From: Cohnella sp. CFH 77786
Lineage (GTDB): Bacteria > Bacillota > Bacilli > Paenibacillales > Paenibacillaceae
Reading direction: 5' to 3'
DNA: 64,000 nucleotides
NCBI RefSeq assembly: GCF_019400745.1
Contig: NZ_WJIB01000006.1
Span: forward strand, 124,001-188,000
Below, one piece after another: positions 23,626 to 33,072 of the stretch. Both the position numbers and the translations under genes were made by a program. The notes beneath the pieces were generated by a model, which saw nothing but the letters and a program-made list of their open reading frames with translations, was not told the DNA's origin and made no database searches. How positions within the stretch are numbered: position 1 is the stretch's first letter; the number at the start of each line of letters is the position of its first letter.

Positions 23626-24930
23626 TTATTGAGCTGAAGCGTTGTCACAAGGCTTCCGATTTGATTGTGTTATAACCGCCCGATTCCCCTTCACCATTCC
23701 AACCATCCCGAACTGGAGGATCGCCGACGCGACGAGAACAAGCGGCAGCATCGGCGACATCGGGTCTTTCGCAAACAGGATCAGGAGCCAGATCGAAATG
23801 ACCCGGCCTGCATTGAGGAAGAACTCCCTCAGAACGACCGACTCGATCCGGAAATGTCCCCTTAACGGCAGAAAGTCCATCAGCCTGTAGTAATAAGAAG
23901 TCAGCGTATTGATCGCAAGCGGATTAAAGAGCGAAAAGACGACCATAAAAGCGATCACCGTCCACGCCGATACTTCCGCAAGCAGCAAGGCAGCCGCGGC
24001 GAAGACCATTACAGAGGACAGAAGCACCTCTCCCCGAGCGTTGCTTCTGTCTCTGCGGCGGGAGATGACGAAGCCCGTCAGCATCGTCAGAAGAGAGAAC
24101 AAGACGGCAAGCAGACCGACCCAATCCTCCCTTCCGACGGCCCGGTACAGCAGGATGTTGGGCAGGAACAGCATAATTCCCTGAAACAGTCCGAGAAAGA
24201 AAAAGCTGAACAGCCCTCTCAGCCAATCCGGCTCCTTCTTCATCATCAGCAGGGAATACTTTAGGTAGAAGGAGCGGCGGGCCGAGTCGATATTGCGTAT
24301 TCTGGTGCTGAACAGCGAGGCAGTGGCAAACATGATGCAAGCGATTGCAAAAGTGACGATATAACCTTGCAGGCCCTGGAACATCCGGATGACGTAGCCG
24401 GACAATACGGGTCCGATCAGTCCGGCTCCATTAAACACGATCATGTTGGTGGCCAGGTATTTCGAACGGCTGCGCTCATCCGTCACATCGTACATCAAGA
24501 CGAGATATCCGGTCCAGTATAGTCCGAGCGCGATGCTGTAAAACAAGGCGAACCAAGGATAATAATCCGCGACCCGTCTTCCGGAGAAAATGACCGCCAG
24601 GAAAAATAAGGCGATCAAGACGATTCCAAGCCGATAGGTCACCATTCGATCCCGTTTCTTCGCGATCCATCCCCCGATGGCAAACGCGAACGGCGTCATC
24701 CCGTACAGGATGATGTTGAACACCCCGTTAATCCATAAGTCCTCGGTCAGGCGCCACAAATACAAATTGAGGAACAACGCGGACATGGAAGCTCCGATCT
24801 GGAAACACCCGTGGATGAACAAGGCGACATAGGCTTCTTTCGTCAAGCCGTTCCCGCTAAAGTCCCCCTCGCTCCCACTACCGCTCCCTTGCCCGGAGAA
24901 TGTCCGTACCCACCTTTCCCGAAATCTCAC
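23626..24930 (-). CDS. MFS transporter
   Basis: 434 residues with about 12 membrane helices. The loop IAKKRDRMVTYRLG after TM2 is MFS-like. Substrate unknown. I chose the GTG at 24930 (GGGAGAGG 6 nt upstream) rather than the earlier TTG that overlaps resE, because the resE terminator hairpin lies between them. A TGCTACAAT extended -10 at about 24973-24980 would fit this start. It sits between resE and serA, where B. subtilis has no such gene. Confidence 0.85.
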   Translation of the reverse strand: MRFRERWVRTFSGQGSGSGSEGDFSGNGLTKEAYVALFIHGCFQIGASMSALFLNLYLWRLTEDLWINGVFNIILYGMTPFAFAIGGWIAKKRDRMVTYRLGIVLIALFFLAVIFSGRRVADYYPWFALFYSIALGLYWTGYLVLMYDVTDERSRSKYLATNMIVFNGAGLIGPVLSGYVIRMFQGLQGYIVTFAIACIMFATASLFSTRIRNIDSARRSFYLKYSLLMMKKEPDWLRGLFSFFFLGLFQGIMLFLPNILLYRAVGREDWVGLLAVLFSLLTMLTGFVISRRRDRSNARGEVLLSSVMVFAAAALLLAEVSAWTVIAFMVVFSLFNPLAINTLTSYYYRLMDFLPLRGHFRIESVVLREFFLNAGRVISIWLLILFAKDPMSPMLPLVLVASAILQFGMVGMVKGNRAVITQSNRKPCDNASAQ

Positions 24931-24985
24931 GCCGGACCTCTCCCTCGCATTGCGTTGTCGGCTTACCCTCGTATTGTAGCATAAG

Positions 24986-25008
24986 GAAAGGCGCCTTGGA
25001 GGCGCCTT
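24986..25008 (-). terminator. Hairpin after resE
   Basis: AAGGCGCC, 5 nt, GGCGCCTT perfect stem about 30 nt after the resE stop; few T residues follow. Probable operon end. Confidence 0.55.
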
Positions 25009-25037
25009 CCTGTCCGTTCTGGATCTTTTGCCCGAAT

Positions 25038-26492
25038 TCAAGGACGGGATGTTACCGCCCCTCTCTTCCCGTTCACGGGCAATACGATCGTGAAAACCGT
25101 GCCTTTGCCCGGATCGCTTGCCGCGCGGATCGTTCCGCCGTGGGCTTGGACGAGGTTCTTGACGATGGCCAGTCCCAGCCCGGTTCCCCCCGCCCCGTTC
25201 GTTTCTCGTTTGCGGGCTTTGTCCGCCTTGTAGAACCGCTCGAAAATATAGGGCAGGTCTTCCGGCGGAATGCCCATCCCTTCATCCTCCACGGTGAGCT
25301 CCAGCACGTCGCCGCCGCGCGCGGCTTCCTTCCGCCGTGCCCTCATGCGAATGCCGGCGCCGGAGGGCGTATGCCGGATCGCGTTGTCGAGCAGGTTCGT
25401 CATCACCTGCTCGAGCCGGTCGGGGTCCGCTGCCTGGAGCACCAGGGCGGGATTCTCCTCCGGCTTCGCCAGCGAGATCTCCCGCTCCTTCGCGAGCGCG
25501 GAAAATTTGCGGTACACGCGGCTCAGCAACGCATTCACATCCACCTGCTGGAACGACATCTCCAGGTGCCCCGCTTCCATTCTCGCGAGGTCCAGCAAAT
25601 CTTTCACCAGCCGTCCCATTCGCAGCGACTCGTCGTGGATGACCTGGACGAGCTCCTTGCGCTCCTCGGGCGAAGCGGCGATATCATCCAGCAGAGCTTC
25701 GCTGTAGCCTTGCACCATCGAGAGCGGAGTACGGATTTCGTGCGACACGTTCGCCACGAAGTCTTTCCGGAGCTTGTCGACCCGGAACTCCTCGGTGACG
25801 TCCCGAAGCACCGCCACCGCTCCCCGGACGCCTTCCGTTGCCGCGAGCGGCGTCATCACGACGGACCACACGCCGTTCTGCACGTGGATCTTGACGGTTA
25901 ATTCCTTGCCCCCGGCGATGACGTTCCGGAACGTCTCCCGAAGCGGACCGGGAACCTGGGCGAAGGTGTCCGGCTCTTCGTCGTCGGTCCAATCGACGGA
26001 CCCCCATTCCTCTACGAGATGCTTGCCTTCCGGATTGGTCAGGATAATGTCCCCCTCCGCGTCGAAAGAAATGACCGCGTCCGTCATGCTGCGAAGCACG
26101 CTGCTGAGATGGTCGCGCTCATGTTGCAAGTCCCGTATCAACGTATCCAGATCCGACGCCATCTGGTTAAACGTGTTCGCCAGTTCCCCGATTTCGTCCG
26201 AAGACCGGATCGCGACCCGCATCGTGTAATCGCCTTGCGATACCCGTTCCGCCGCTTCCTTCATTTCCCTGAGCGGCTGCGTGATTTTCGTGAGCAGGAA
26301 AAAAGCGAAAAACGTCGTCAGCAGAAAGCCCACGACGCCCGTATAGATGAACAGGTGTTTGATCTTGTTCGGTTCCGCGAATTGAAAATTGATGTATTGA
26401 AGCAGGAAAAGCCCGACGGTGGTAATAACGACCGCGACCAGCGCGATGATCGTCAGCCACAGCTTGCCGACGATCGTTCTCCAAATCGCCAT
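25038..26492 (-). CDS. resE: Sensor histidine kinase ResE (short sensor form)
   Basis: 484 residues. TM1 about 11-32 and TM2 about 47-68 leave only some 15 residues outside, so the large extracytoplasmic domain of B. subtilis ResE is absent. Then HAMP (about 69-120), PAS (about 130-235), HisKA with VSHEIRTP (H251), N box NLLDNAIRHTP and G boxes of the ATPase domain. With ResD it controls respiration and cytochrome c genes. Cotranscribed 3 nt after resD. Confidence 0.93.
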   Translation of the reverse strand: MAIWRTIVGKLWLTIIALVAVVITTVGLFLLQYINFQFAEPNKIKHLFIYTGVVGFLLTTFFAFFLLTKITQPLREMKEAAERVSQGDYTMRVAIRSSDEIGELANTFNQMASDLDTLIRDLQHERDHLSSVLRSMTDAVISFDAEGDIILTNPEGKHLVEEWGSVDWTDDEEPDTFAQVPGPLRETFRNVIAGGKELTVKIHVQNGVWSVVMTPLAATEGVRGAVAVLRDVTEEFRVDKLRKDFVANVSHEIRTPLSMVQGYSEALLDDIAASPEERKELVQVIHDESLRMGRLVKDLLDLARMEAGHLEMSFQQVDVNALLSRVYRKFSALAKEREISLAKPEENPALVLQAADPDRLEQVMTNLLDNAIRHTPSGAGIRMRARRKEAARGGDVLELTVEDEGMGIPPEDLPYIFERFYKADKARKRETNGAGGTGLGLAIVKNLVQAHGGTIRAASDPGKGTVFTIVLPVNGKRGAVTSRP

Positions 26493-26495
26493 CGG

Positions 26496-27209
26496 TTATT
26501 TCGCCGCCTCCAGCTTGTACCCGACGCCCCATACGGTGGTGATCATCGAAGCCGCTTCCGCGGACACCCGGTTCAGCTTCTCCCGAAGCCGTTTCACGTG
26601 GGTATCGACCGTGCGCAGGTCCCCGAAGAAATCGTAGTTCCAGACGTCCTTGAGCAGCTCTTCCCGGGAGAACACCTTGTCCGGCGAGCTGGCCAAATAG
26701 TGCAGCAGCTCGTATTCCTTCGGCGTAAGGTTCACTTCCTGGCCGCCGGCCGTGACGCGGTGCGCGTCGTGCTCGATGACCAGATGCGGGAACACGATGT
26801 TGTTGCTCGTATTCAAATCCTTGGACAGGAAAGCGGTCGCCGAAGACCGGCGCAGGATCGCCTTGATCCGGAAGATCACCTCCCGCGGACTGAACGGCTT
26901 CACGACGTAATCGTCGGCGCCGACCTCGAAGCCTTGCACGCGGTTCACTTCCTCGCCCTTGGCGGTCAGCATCAGCACCGGGGTCGCCTTCTGCTGCCTG
27001 AGGCGGGTGCAGACCTCCACGCCGTCGATGCCGGGCAGCATGAGATCGAGCACGATCAGGTCGAAGTCCTCCTGCAGCGCCTTGCGAAGGGCGGTTTCCC
27101 CGTCCTCGGCCTCTTCGATGGAATAGCCTTCCTTTTCCAAATACATGCGGAGCAGCCTGCGAATGCGTTCTTCGTCGTCGACGACCAATATGCGGTTGCC
27201 TTGGCTCAT
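26496..27209 (-). CDS. resD: Response regulator ResD (OmpR/PhoB family)
   Basis: 237 residues. Receiver domain with DD at 11-12, phospho-acceptor D55 (VLDLMLPG) and the VVKPF lysine; a C-terminal winged-helix DNA-binding domain (RTVDTHVKRLREKL). ATG at 27209; longer frames upstream overlap resC and lack a ribosome site. Follows resC by 23 nt in resABCDE. Confidence 0.96.
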   Translation of the reverse strand: MSQGNRILVVDDEERIRRLLRMYLEKEGYSIEEAEDGETALRKALQEDFDLIVLDLMLPGIDGVEVCTRLRQQKATPVLMLTAKGEEVNRVQGFEVGADDYVVKPFSPREVIFRIKAILRRSSATAFLSKDLNTSNNIVFPHLVIEHDAHRVTAGGQEVNLTPKEYELLHYLASSPDKVFSREELLKDVWNYDFFGDLRTVDTHVKRLREKLNRVSAEAASMITTVWGVGYKLEAAK

Positions 27210-27232
27210 ACGATTCAACTCCTCCTCTTCGA

Positions 27233-28495
27233 TTAGGAAACCCCGGCGTACGAATGCAGGCCGGCGATCACGAGGTTGACGCCGATCAGCGTAAACAGAA
27301 CGACCAGGAAACCGATGACCGCCAGCCAAGCGGACTTCGCGCCCAGCCAGCCGCGGGATAGCCGGAGATGCAGGTAAACGGTGTAGAACAGCCATGTAAT
27401 GAGCGCCCATACTTCCTTCGGATCCCAGCCCCAGAAGCGGGACCAGGCGACTTGGGCCCAGATCATGGCGAAAATCAGACCGCCAAGCGTGAAAATCGGA
27501 TATCCGATGGCGATGGACCGATAGCTGATTTCGTCCAGATCCTCGGGATCGATGTCCAGAAGCCGGGGATGAATCACCGCCCCGAGCTGCTTGCGCGCGA
27601 TCAACCGAAGCGCGAGATACAGGATGGCGCCGGAGAGTATGGACCAGACGATCGTGTTCAGCTTCCGGCCGGAATTCACGCCCTGCATCCAGGACGGTTC
27701 CGTGAACAGCGGTTTCTCCATGCCCAGGAAGGGATCGAACCTCACGACCTCGCTGTTGTGAGGCTTCACGATCGGCGGAAGTCCGTACTGGACCGTACGG
27801 ACGGACACCTGCTCCTGGCCTTGCACGATCTTGACGACCTCTTGCCGGAATTCGGCCTCGTAACCGGCCGCCCGGAAGGCGAACACGGAGACGAGGAAGC
27901 CGATGACGATCAGGATGACGAGAAGGAATCCCTCCACCCAACGTCTGGCCCTCTTACCCGCTTTGTCCGTCCGGGTGAAATCGACGACCCGCAGCAGCTG
28001 CACGAGAGCCGCCGCGAATCCGACGGCGAAGAAGGCTTCGCCGAGAGCGGCTGTCGTCACGTGGACGCGCAGCCAGTTGGAGTTCAAGGACGGAATGAGC
28101 GGCTGAATCTCGGAAGGGAATACCGACGCATAAGCGATAATTATAACGGTAAGCGGCAGCGTGAACGCTCCGAGCAGCGTGTTTCGGTAGATCAGATAAA
28201 TGACGGTGAACGCGAGCATGATCGCCATCGCCAGCATCGTCATGAATTCGTACATGTTGCTGGTCGGGATATGCCCGGCCGCGATCCAACGCGTGATGAA
28301 GAACGTCACGTGGGCCGCCAAGCCGGCCGCCGCGAAACCGAACGCGATCCAGCCCCACTTGCGGTTATGGGCGGCGGGTTCGCGGTTGCTCCACTTCTTC
28401 CCTCCGACCGCGATCATGTAAAAGACGAACGAGGCGCTATAGATGAGCAGCGCGGCCATCAGGGCGCTTTGGCTGATTTGGAACAGCTGGCTCAA
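27233..28495 (-). CDS. resC: Cytochrome c biogenesis protein ResC (CcsB/CcsA type)
   Basis: 420 residues with about eight membrane helices. The haem-handling WWD-type motif is FWGWDPKEVWALITW near residue 330. With ResB it forms the System II haem transporter and ligase. TTG start at 28495, overlapping the resB stop (TTGA), with AGGAGG upstream. Confidence 0.94.
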   Translation of the reverse strand: MSQLFQISQSALMAALLIYSASFVFYMIAVGGKKWSNREPAAHNRKWGWIAFGFAAAGLAAHVTFFITRWIAAGHIPTSNMYEFMTMLAMAIMLAFTVIYLIYRNTLLGAFTLPLTVIIIAYASVFPSEIQPLIPSLNSNWLRVHVTTAALGEAFFAVGFAAALVQLLRVVDFTRTDKAGKRARRWVEGFLLVILIVIGFLVSVFAFRAAGYEAEFRQEVVKIVQGQEQVSVRTVQYGLPPIVKPHNSEVVRFDPFLGMEKPLFTEPSWMQGVNSGRKLNTIVWSILSGAILYLALRLIARKQLGAVIHPRLLDIDPEDLDEISYRSIAIGYPIFTLGGLIFAMIWAQVAWSRFWGWDPKEVWALITWLFYTVYLHLRLSRGWLGAKSAWLAVIGFLVVLFTLIGVNLVIAGLHSYAGVS

Positions 28496-30162
28496 TCGGT
28501 TTTCCTCCTGTTGTCGAGCGATTTCTCGGACACGGACAGTCCGGCTTTGTTCAAGGCGGCCGCCACTTCCGTTCTCAACCCGTAGTTGTTCTTGTTCGTG
28601 TGGGCGCCGAGAGAGAGAATCCCATCGTCGAATCTCAGCCAAATGCGCCTATGATTCCAGTACAAGCCCATAATAACGCCGATCATGAAAATGGAGGCGC
28701 CTACCCAGACGAACGGCATGGCCCGATCCACCCTGACATTCAGGGTTGTCGTATAATTGGAAAAAGAAACGTTCTCCATGGAATCGACCCGGATGTCCAG
28801 CTTGTCCGCAACCGATTTGTTCAACTGGTCTTGGCTGAACCTGACTTTATCGACCCGGTTCGGGAAGTAGATATACGTTTCCCCGGTTTCCGGCAAGTCC
28901 GGTCCCTTGATGCGGAAGACGAAGGCCGGCGCGTTCGGATCCCTCGATTTCGTCATCGGCCTGCCTTGAGCATCGATGCCGAAATCAAGAAAAACGTCTC
29001 TTAGTGTCAGGTTATAGGGACCTACGTCATAAGTCAATGCGGGGTTTCGCATCGGCAGATAGAAGGGCCCGTACTTCTCTCCGGTCTTCTTGTTAATGAT
29101 CACGGGGGAGACGGAGATGAGGCGCTGATTCTCGCTGTAGTCCGTTTGATACAGCTTCAACCCGTGATAGGACAAGGGGTGGTTCACCTGGATATTATGG
29201 GTTTCGACGGCGCGGAGCACGGGTTCCTTGGTTGGGTCGTCGCAGGACTCCGTGCATTCGTACAACGTCGCTTCCGTATTGAACAGCTTCGGCCGCAGCG
29301 TGCCTTTCAGGGACTCCGGCAGCTCCGAGTCTTTGTAGAACTCGACGGTGAACTTCTCGTTCTTGACATAATAGTTCGTGCCCGGGATCTGCTCGGTTTC
29401 CCCGTCGTCCAGGTACATGTATTGGTCCATGTTCCAGGCTGGTACGCCGCGCCCTAATACGGCCAGCAAGAAGATGATGAGACCGATATGATTGATATAG
29501 GGACCCCAGCGGCTGAACCGGTTTTTCTCCGCCATGAGCGCGTCGCCGTCCCGCCACACTTTGTACCGTCTTTTTTTCAACTGCTCGCCGAACCGCTCCA
29601 GCCAAGCGTCGCGGTCCTCAGGCGCCGGCCCCGCATATACGACTTGCTGTCTCGTGATGAACTGAAGGTGTTTGCGAATCTGCTGCTTCGACAAGGCTCG
29701 GTACAGGGGGAGCACCCGATCCAAGCTGCAAATGACGAGCGAAGTGCCGATCATGACCAGCAAGGTGACGAACCACCAGGACGAGTATACGTGGGTCAGC
29801 CCAAGCGCGTGATAAACCTCGCCCGCCTTGCCGTAGTTTTCCCGATAGTATTGGCTCAGTTCCTCGTACGTCAGCGTTTCCCGGAACACATTCTCCTGCG
29901 GATAGAGCGTGCCCACCGACGCGGCGACGAGCGTAAGCACGATCAGCCATACGGCGATCTTGACCGAGGAGAAGAAGTTCCAAACCCGGTCGATCAGGTC
30001 GGGGTTCTCCTTCTGCGAGCGCCTGGCCACGCCGTCGTATCTCATCTCGAGCGGCGCGAAATCGTCCGCTCCGGTCTCGGTCAGCGGTTTGCCGCAGGAT
30101 TCGCACAATACGGTCCCCACATGGTTCTGGTGACCGCATTCGCATTTCGTATTCGAAAACAA
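28492..30162 (-). CDS. resB: Cytochrome c biogenesis protein ResB
   Basis: 556 residues. An N-terminal zinc-ribbon (CECGHQN..CESCGK, residues 8-23) precedes the ResB fold of three N-terminal membrane helices, a large outer domain and a last helix (about 510-530). Partner of ResC in System II cytochrome c maturation. It starts 13 nt after resA. The zinc-ribbon extension is common in Paenibacillus-type ResB. Confidence 0.94.
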   Translation of the reverse strand: MFSNTKCECGHQNHVGTVLCESCGKPLTETGADDFAPLEMRYDGVARRSQKENPDLIDRVWNFFSSVKIAVWLIVLTLVAASVGTLYPQENVFRETLTYEELSQYYRENYGKAGEVYHALGLTHVYSSWWFVTLLVMIGTSLVICSLDRVLPLYRALSKQQIRKHLQFITRQQVVYAGPAPEDRDAWLERFGEQLKKRRYKVWRDGDALMAEKNRFSRWGPYINHIGLIIFLLAVLGRGVPAWNMDQYMYLDDGETEQIPGTNYYVKNEKFTVEFYKDSELPESLKGTLRPKLFNTEATLYECTESCDDPTKEPVLRAVETHNIQVNHPLSYHGLKLYQTDYSENQRLISVSPVIINKKTGEKYGPFYLPMRNPALTYDVGPYNLTLRDVFLDFGIDAQGRPMTKSRDPNAPAFVFRIKGPDLPETGETYIYFPNRVDKVRFSQDQLNKSVADKLDIRVDSMENVSFSNYTTTLNVRVDRAMPFVWVGASIFMIGVIMGLYWNHRRIWLRFDDGILSLGAHTNKNNYGLRTEVAAALNKAGLSVSEKSLDNRRKTD

Positions 30163-30175
30163 AGGCCTTGCCTCC

Positions 30176-30706
30176 CTACTTGGCGTTCATGATCTTCTCG
30201 ATGTGCCCTTCGATCTGCTCTTCGGTGAGGGGCCCTCCGATCAGGATCTCTTCGATCGTGCCGTCCGCGCGAACGAAGAAGGTGGTCGGATATTGCTTCA
30301 GGCCGAATTTCTTCTCCGTCTGGCGATTCCGGTCGAGAAGGATCGGGAACTCGGCGCCGACTTGCCGGGCGAAGCTCTCCGCGGTGAGCTTGTCTTCGCT
30401 CAGGTTGATGCCGATGAGCTGCACGCCTTTGTCCTTCCATTTGTCGTATACGTTCTGCAGAGCGGGCATTTCGTCACGGCAGGGAGGACAGAACGTGCCC
30501 CAAAAATTGATGATGACCGGTTTGCCCCGGTATTCCGAGGAATCGTGCACATTCCCCGCCGTATCCGCCAGCTTGAACGCCGGCGGCTTGTCGCCGGCCT
30601 TCAGCACCGGTGACGAGGCAAACAGCGAGTTGCCGACCGCGTATCCTCCGATGAGGAGAACGAAGGCCAGCACGATATATTGGATCGTTTTCCGATGTTT
30701 CTTCAT
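30176..30706 (-). CDS. resA: Thiol-disulfide oxidoreductase ResA
   Basis: 176 residues. Membrane anchor at about 10-28, thioredoxin-like fold with WGTFCPPC (C73, C76) and the cis-proline segment YPTTF. It reduces apocytochrome c cysteines outside the membrane for haem attachment. First gene of resABCDE. Confidence 0.95.
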   Translation of the reverse strand: MKKHRKTIQYIVLAFVLLIGGYAVGNSLFASSPVLKAGDKPPAFKLADTAGNVHDSSEYRGKPVIINFWGTFCPPCRDEMPALQNVYDKWKDKGVQLIGINLSEDKLTAESFARQVGAEFPILLDRNRQTEKKFGLKQYPTTFFVRADGTIEEILIGGPLTEEQIEGHIEKIMNAK

Positions 30707-30738
30707 GGAGCATTCACCACCGTCATTTCAATACCTTC

Positions 30739-30769
30739 ATTATAACGAAAATACCGGGGTCAAGGGCAA
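30739..30769 (-). promoter_or_regulatory. Probable promoter of resABCDE
   Basis: TATAAT at 30739-30744 (minus strand) with TTGCCC 19 nt upstream; a TTGACC is also present but too close (13 nt). About 33 nt upstream of the resA start. Confidence 0.4.
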
Positions 30770-30795
30770 TGGGGCCCGACCTCCGGTTTTGAACA

Positions 30796-31560
30796 TTATG
30801 TGTCCGCATCAAGCGGCCCGTCTTCCTCCGCCTCGACGATTCCGTCCGCGGCGTCCCGCAGTTTCTGGACCTCCTCGGCGGTCAGGCGCCGGTATTTGCC
30901 CCGCTGCAGCCCGCCCAGCGTGATGCCTCCGAACGACACCCGCTTCAGCCGGGTGACCGGGTGGCGGATGGCATCGAACATCCGTCTCACCTGACGGTTG
31001 CGCCCCTCATGGATCGTGATCGAGATCGTCGCGAATTTGCCGTCCGGATCGACGTCGTGATACTCTGCTTGCGCCGGGGCCGTCATGCCGTCCTCCAGCT
31101 TGATTCCCCGCTTCAGCTTCTCCAGGTCGTTCCCGTGGGGGACGCGCTCGACCGTCGCATGGTACGTTTTCGGCACGTGGTGCTTCGGATGGGTAAGCTT
31201 ATGCGCCAGTTCGCCGTCGTTCGTAAGGAGCAGCAACCCTTCCGAGTCGTAATCGAGCCGTCCGACGGGATATACCCGTTCCTTGACGTCCTTCAAATAA
31301 TCGCGGACGGTGGACCTTCCCTTCGGGTCGGTCATCGTCGTGATGACGCCCTTCGGTTTGTTGAAGAGCAAATACAGCTTCTTCTCTTGCTTGATCGGCC
31401 GGCCGTTCACGGCGATGACGTCGGCGTACGGATCCGCTTTCGCGCCGAGCTCGGTCACGACGGCGTCGTTCACGGTGACGCGCCCTTCCTTGATCAATTC
31501 CTCGCACTTGCGGCGCGACGCCACTCCGGCGTTCGCCAATATTTTCTGCAGTCGTTCCAC
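30796..31560 (-). CDS. rluB: 23S rRNA pseudouridine synthase B
   Basis: 254 residues. N-terminal S4 RNA-binding domain (MERLQKILANAGVASRRK), then the RsuA-family catalytic domain with GRLDYDSEGLLLLTNDG (catalytic D103). Modifies 23S rRNA. It precedes resA, as in B. subtilis (ypuL/rluB). Confidence 0.94.
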   Translation of the reverse strand: MERLQKILANAGVASRRKCEELIKEGRVTVNDAVVTELGAKADPYADVIAVNGRPIKQEKKLYLLFNKPKGVITTMTDPKGRSTVRDYLKDVKERVYPVGRLDYDSEGLLLLTNDGELAHKLTHPKHHVPKTYHATVERVPHGNDLEKLKRGIKLEDGMTAPAQAEYHDVDPDGKFATISITIHEGRNRQVRRMFDAIRHPVTRLKRVSFGGITLGGLQRGKYRRLTAEEVQKLRDAADGIVEAEEDGPLDADT

Positions 31561-31640
31561 GTCGAACGCTCACCTCTAGCCCATCATATCATAACGCCTG
31601 ATTTTCGGAAAATGTCGGCAACCTCCGGGGATTCCCCAAA

Positions 31641-31670
31641 CAAAAAAAGGCCCCCCCGGAAATCCTCCGG
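31641..31670 (-). terminator. Probable terminator after spmB
   Basis: CCGGA / TCCGG stem with a G-run and then TTTTTTT on the minus strand, about 50 nt after the spmB stop. Confidence 0.5.
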
Positions 31671-31720
31671 TTGACCCCGCCGTCGTCTGCGTGTTGCATG
31701 CAATTCCGGTCGATCACCTC

Positions 31721-32260
31721 TCACCCCATCCCGAACAACAGCCAGCATGCCGCCACCGCCGCGAAGAAACCGACGAAGTCCGAGAACAAGCCGACCTTGA
31801 GCGCGTAACGCGCGTTGCGGATGCCGACGGCGCCGAAATACACGGTGAGCACGTACAGCGTCGTATCCGTGCTGCCTTGGATCGTCGCCGCGACTTTGGC
31901 CGCGAACGTGTCCGGCCCCTCCGTCTTGATCAGGTCGGTGACGAAGGCAAGCGAGCCCGCTCCCGTAATCGGCCGAAGCAGCGCCAACGGCAACACCTGG
32001 CTCGGCACGCCGATCGCTTCCAGCAACGGCCGGACGACGCCGATGATCGCGTCCAAGGCGCCGGAAGCGCGGAACATGCCGATCGCGGTCATCATCCCGA
32101 CCAAGTGGGGAATGATCGCGATCGCGGTTTGGAAGCCGTCCTTTGCCCCGTCGATGAACGTTTCGTAAACGGGGACTTTACGCAAAGCCGCATACAGCGG
32201 GATAAACGCGATCAACATCGGAATCGTCCAAGCGGAAACACGCGCAATCCAATCCGCCAT
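31721..32260 (-). CDS. spmB: Spore maturation protein B
   Basis: 179 residues, an integral membrane protein of the nucleoside-recognition (Gate) domain family (VPVYETFIDGAKDGFQ, IGMFRASGALD). With SpmA it is required for full spore core dehydration and heat resistance. It lies 4 nt after spmA in the dacB-spmA-spmB operon. Confidence 0.95.
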   Translation of the reverse strand: MADWIARVSAWTIPMLIAFIPLYAALRKVPVYETFIDGAKDGFQTAIAIIPHLVGMMTAIGMFRASGALDAIIGVVRPLLEAIGVPSQVLPLALLRPITGAGSLAFVTDLIKTEGPDTFAAKVAATIQGSTDTTLYVLTVYFGAVGIRNARYALKVGLFSDFVGFFAAVAACWLLFGMG

Positions 32261-32264
32261 AGGG

Positions 32265-32927
32265 TCAGCCTCCCCCGCCCAACGATGCCGGGGCGGATGG
32301 GGACGAGGCTGCGGGGCCGTTCCCGATCCGTTTGCCCGCCGCGCGGGGCGGTCCGCTGCGGTGCCGGTACCACCGGTCCGCCAGCAGCGCCGCCCCCGTC
32401 GAAACGGCCGTGGCCAGGAGGGTCGGGGCTACGATGTCGGCCGGATGAATCGCTCCGAAGTTCATCCGGATGGCGATCATCGTCGTCGGCACGAGCGTAA
32501 TGCTCGCGGTGTTGAGCGCCAGCAGCGTGCACATGGCCGGCGTCGCCACTCCGGGCTGGCGGTTCAGCTTCTGAAGCTCCTGCATCGCCCGAATTCCCAT
32601 CGGGGTGGCTGCATTCCCGAGCCCGAGCAGGTTGGCGCTCATGTTGGACAGGATGTACCCCATGGCGGGATGATCGGGTGGGACGTCCGGGAACATCCGG
32701 CGGACGATCGGGGCCATAAGCCGGGACAAAAGGCGGACCAGGCCGGCGTTCTCGGCGATCTTCATGAGCCCCATCCAGAATACGAGAATGCTGATGAGGC
32801 CCAGGCAGACGGTCACGCCCGTCTGGGCGCCTCCGAACGCCGCTTCGGCCACTTCGTTCAGCCTGCCGTTCGCGGCTCCGACGAAGACGCTGACCACGAT
32901 CATGCCGAGCCAGATCCAGTTCACCAT
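32265..32927 (-). CDS. spmA: Spore maturation protein A
   Basis: 220 residues. Membrane protein with Gate-type segments (WMGLMKIAENAGL, GLGNAATPMGI). ATG at 32927 with AGAGGAGGGG upstream; the open frame extends much further upstream only because of the tandem repeats. The tail GNGPAASSPSAPASLGGGG is low complexity. Partner of SpmB. Confidence 0.94.
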   Translation of the reverse strand: MVNWIWLGMIVVSVFVGAANGRLNEVAEAAFGGAQTGVTVCLGLISILVFWMGLMKIAENAGLVRLLSRLMAPIVRRMFPDVPPDHPAMGYILSNMSANLLGLGNAATPMGIRAMQELQKLNRQPGVATPAMCTLLALNTASITLVPTTMIAIRMNFGAIHPADIVAPTLLATAVSTGAALLADRWYRHRSGPPRAAGKRIGNGPAASSPSAPASLGGGG

Positions 32928-32942
32928 CGGCTTCCCCTCCTC

Positions 32943-33072
32943 TAATCGGGAGTTTGACGTGTAATCGGGAGTTTGACGTGTAATCGGGAGTTTGACGTGT
33001 AATCGGGAGTTTGACAGAGTCAAACTCTCCCCGCTCCAACTCTCCCCGCTCAAACTCTCCCCGCTCAAACTC
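32943..33072 (-). repeat. Composite tandem repeat filling the dacB-spmA gap
   Basis: Three 15-bp units (GAGTTTGAGCGGGGA on the minus strand, 33028-33072), then the palindrome GAGTTTGAC, 3 nt, GTCAAACTC (33007-33027), then 19-bp units (GTCAAACTCCCGATTACAC) ending at 32943. The last unit runs into the spmA Shine-Dalgarno (GATTAGAGGAGG). The array starts at the dacB stop codon. Confidence 0.93.
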
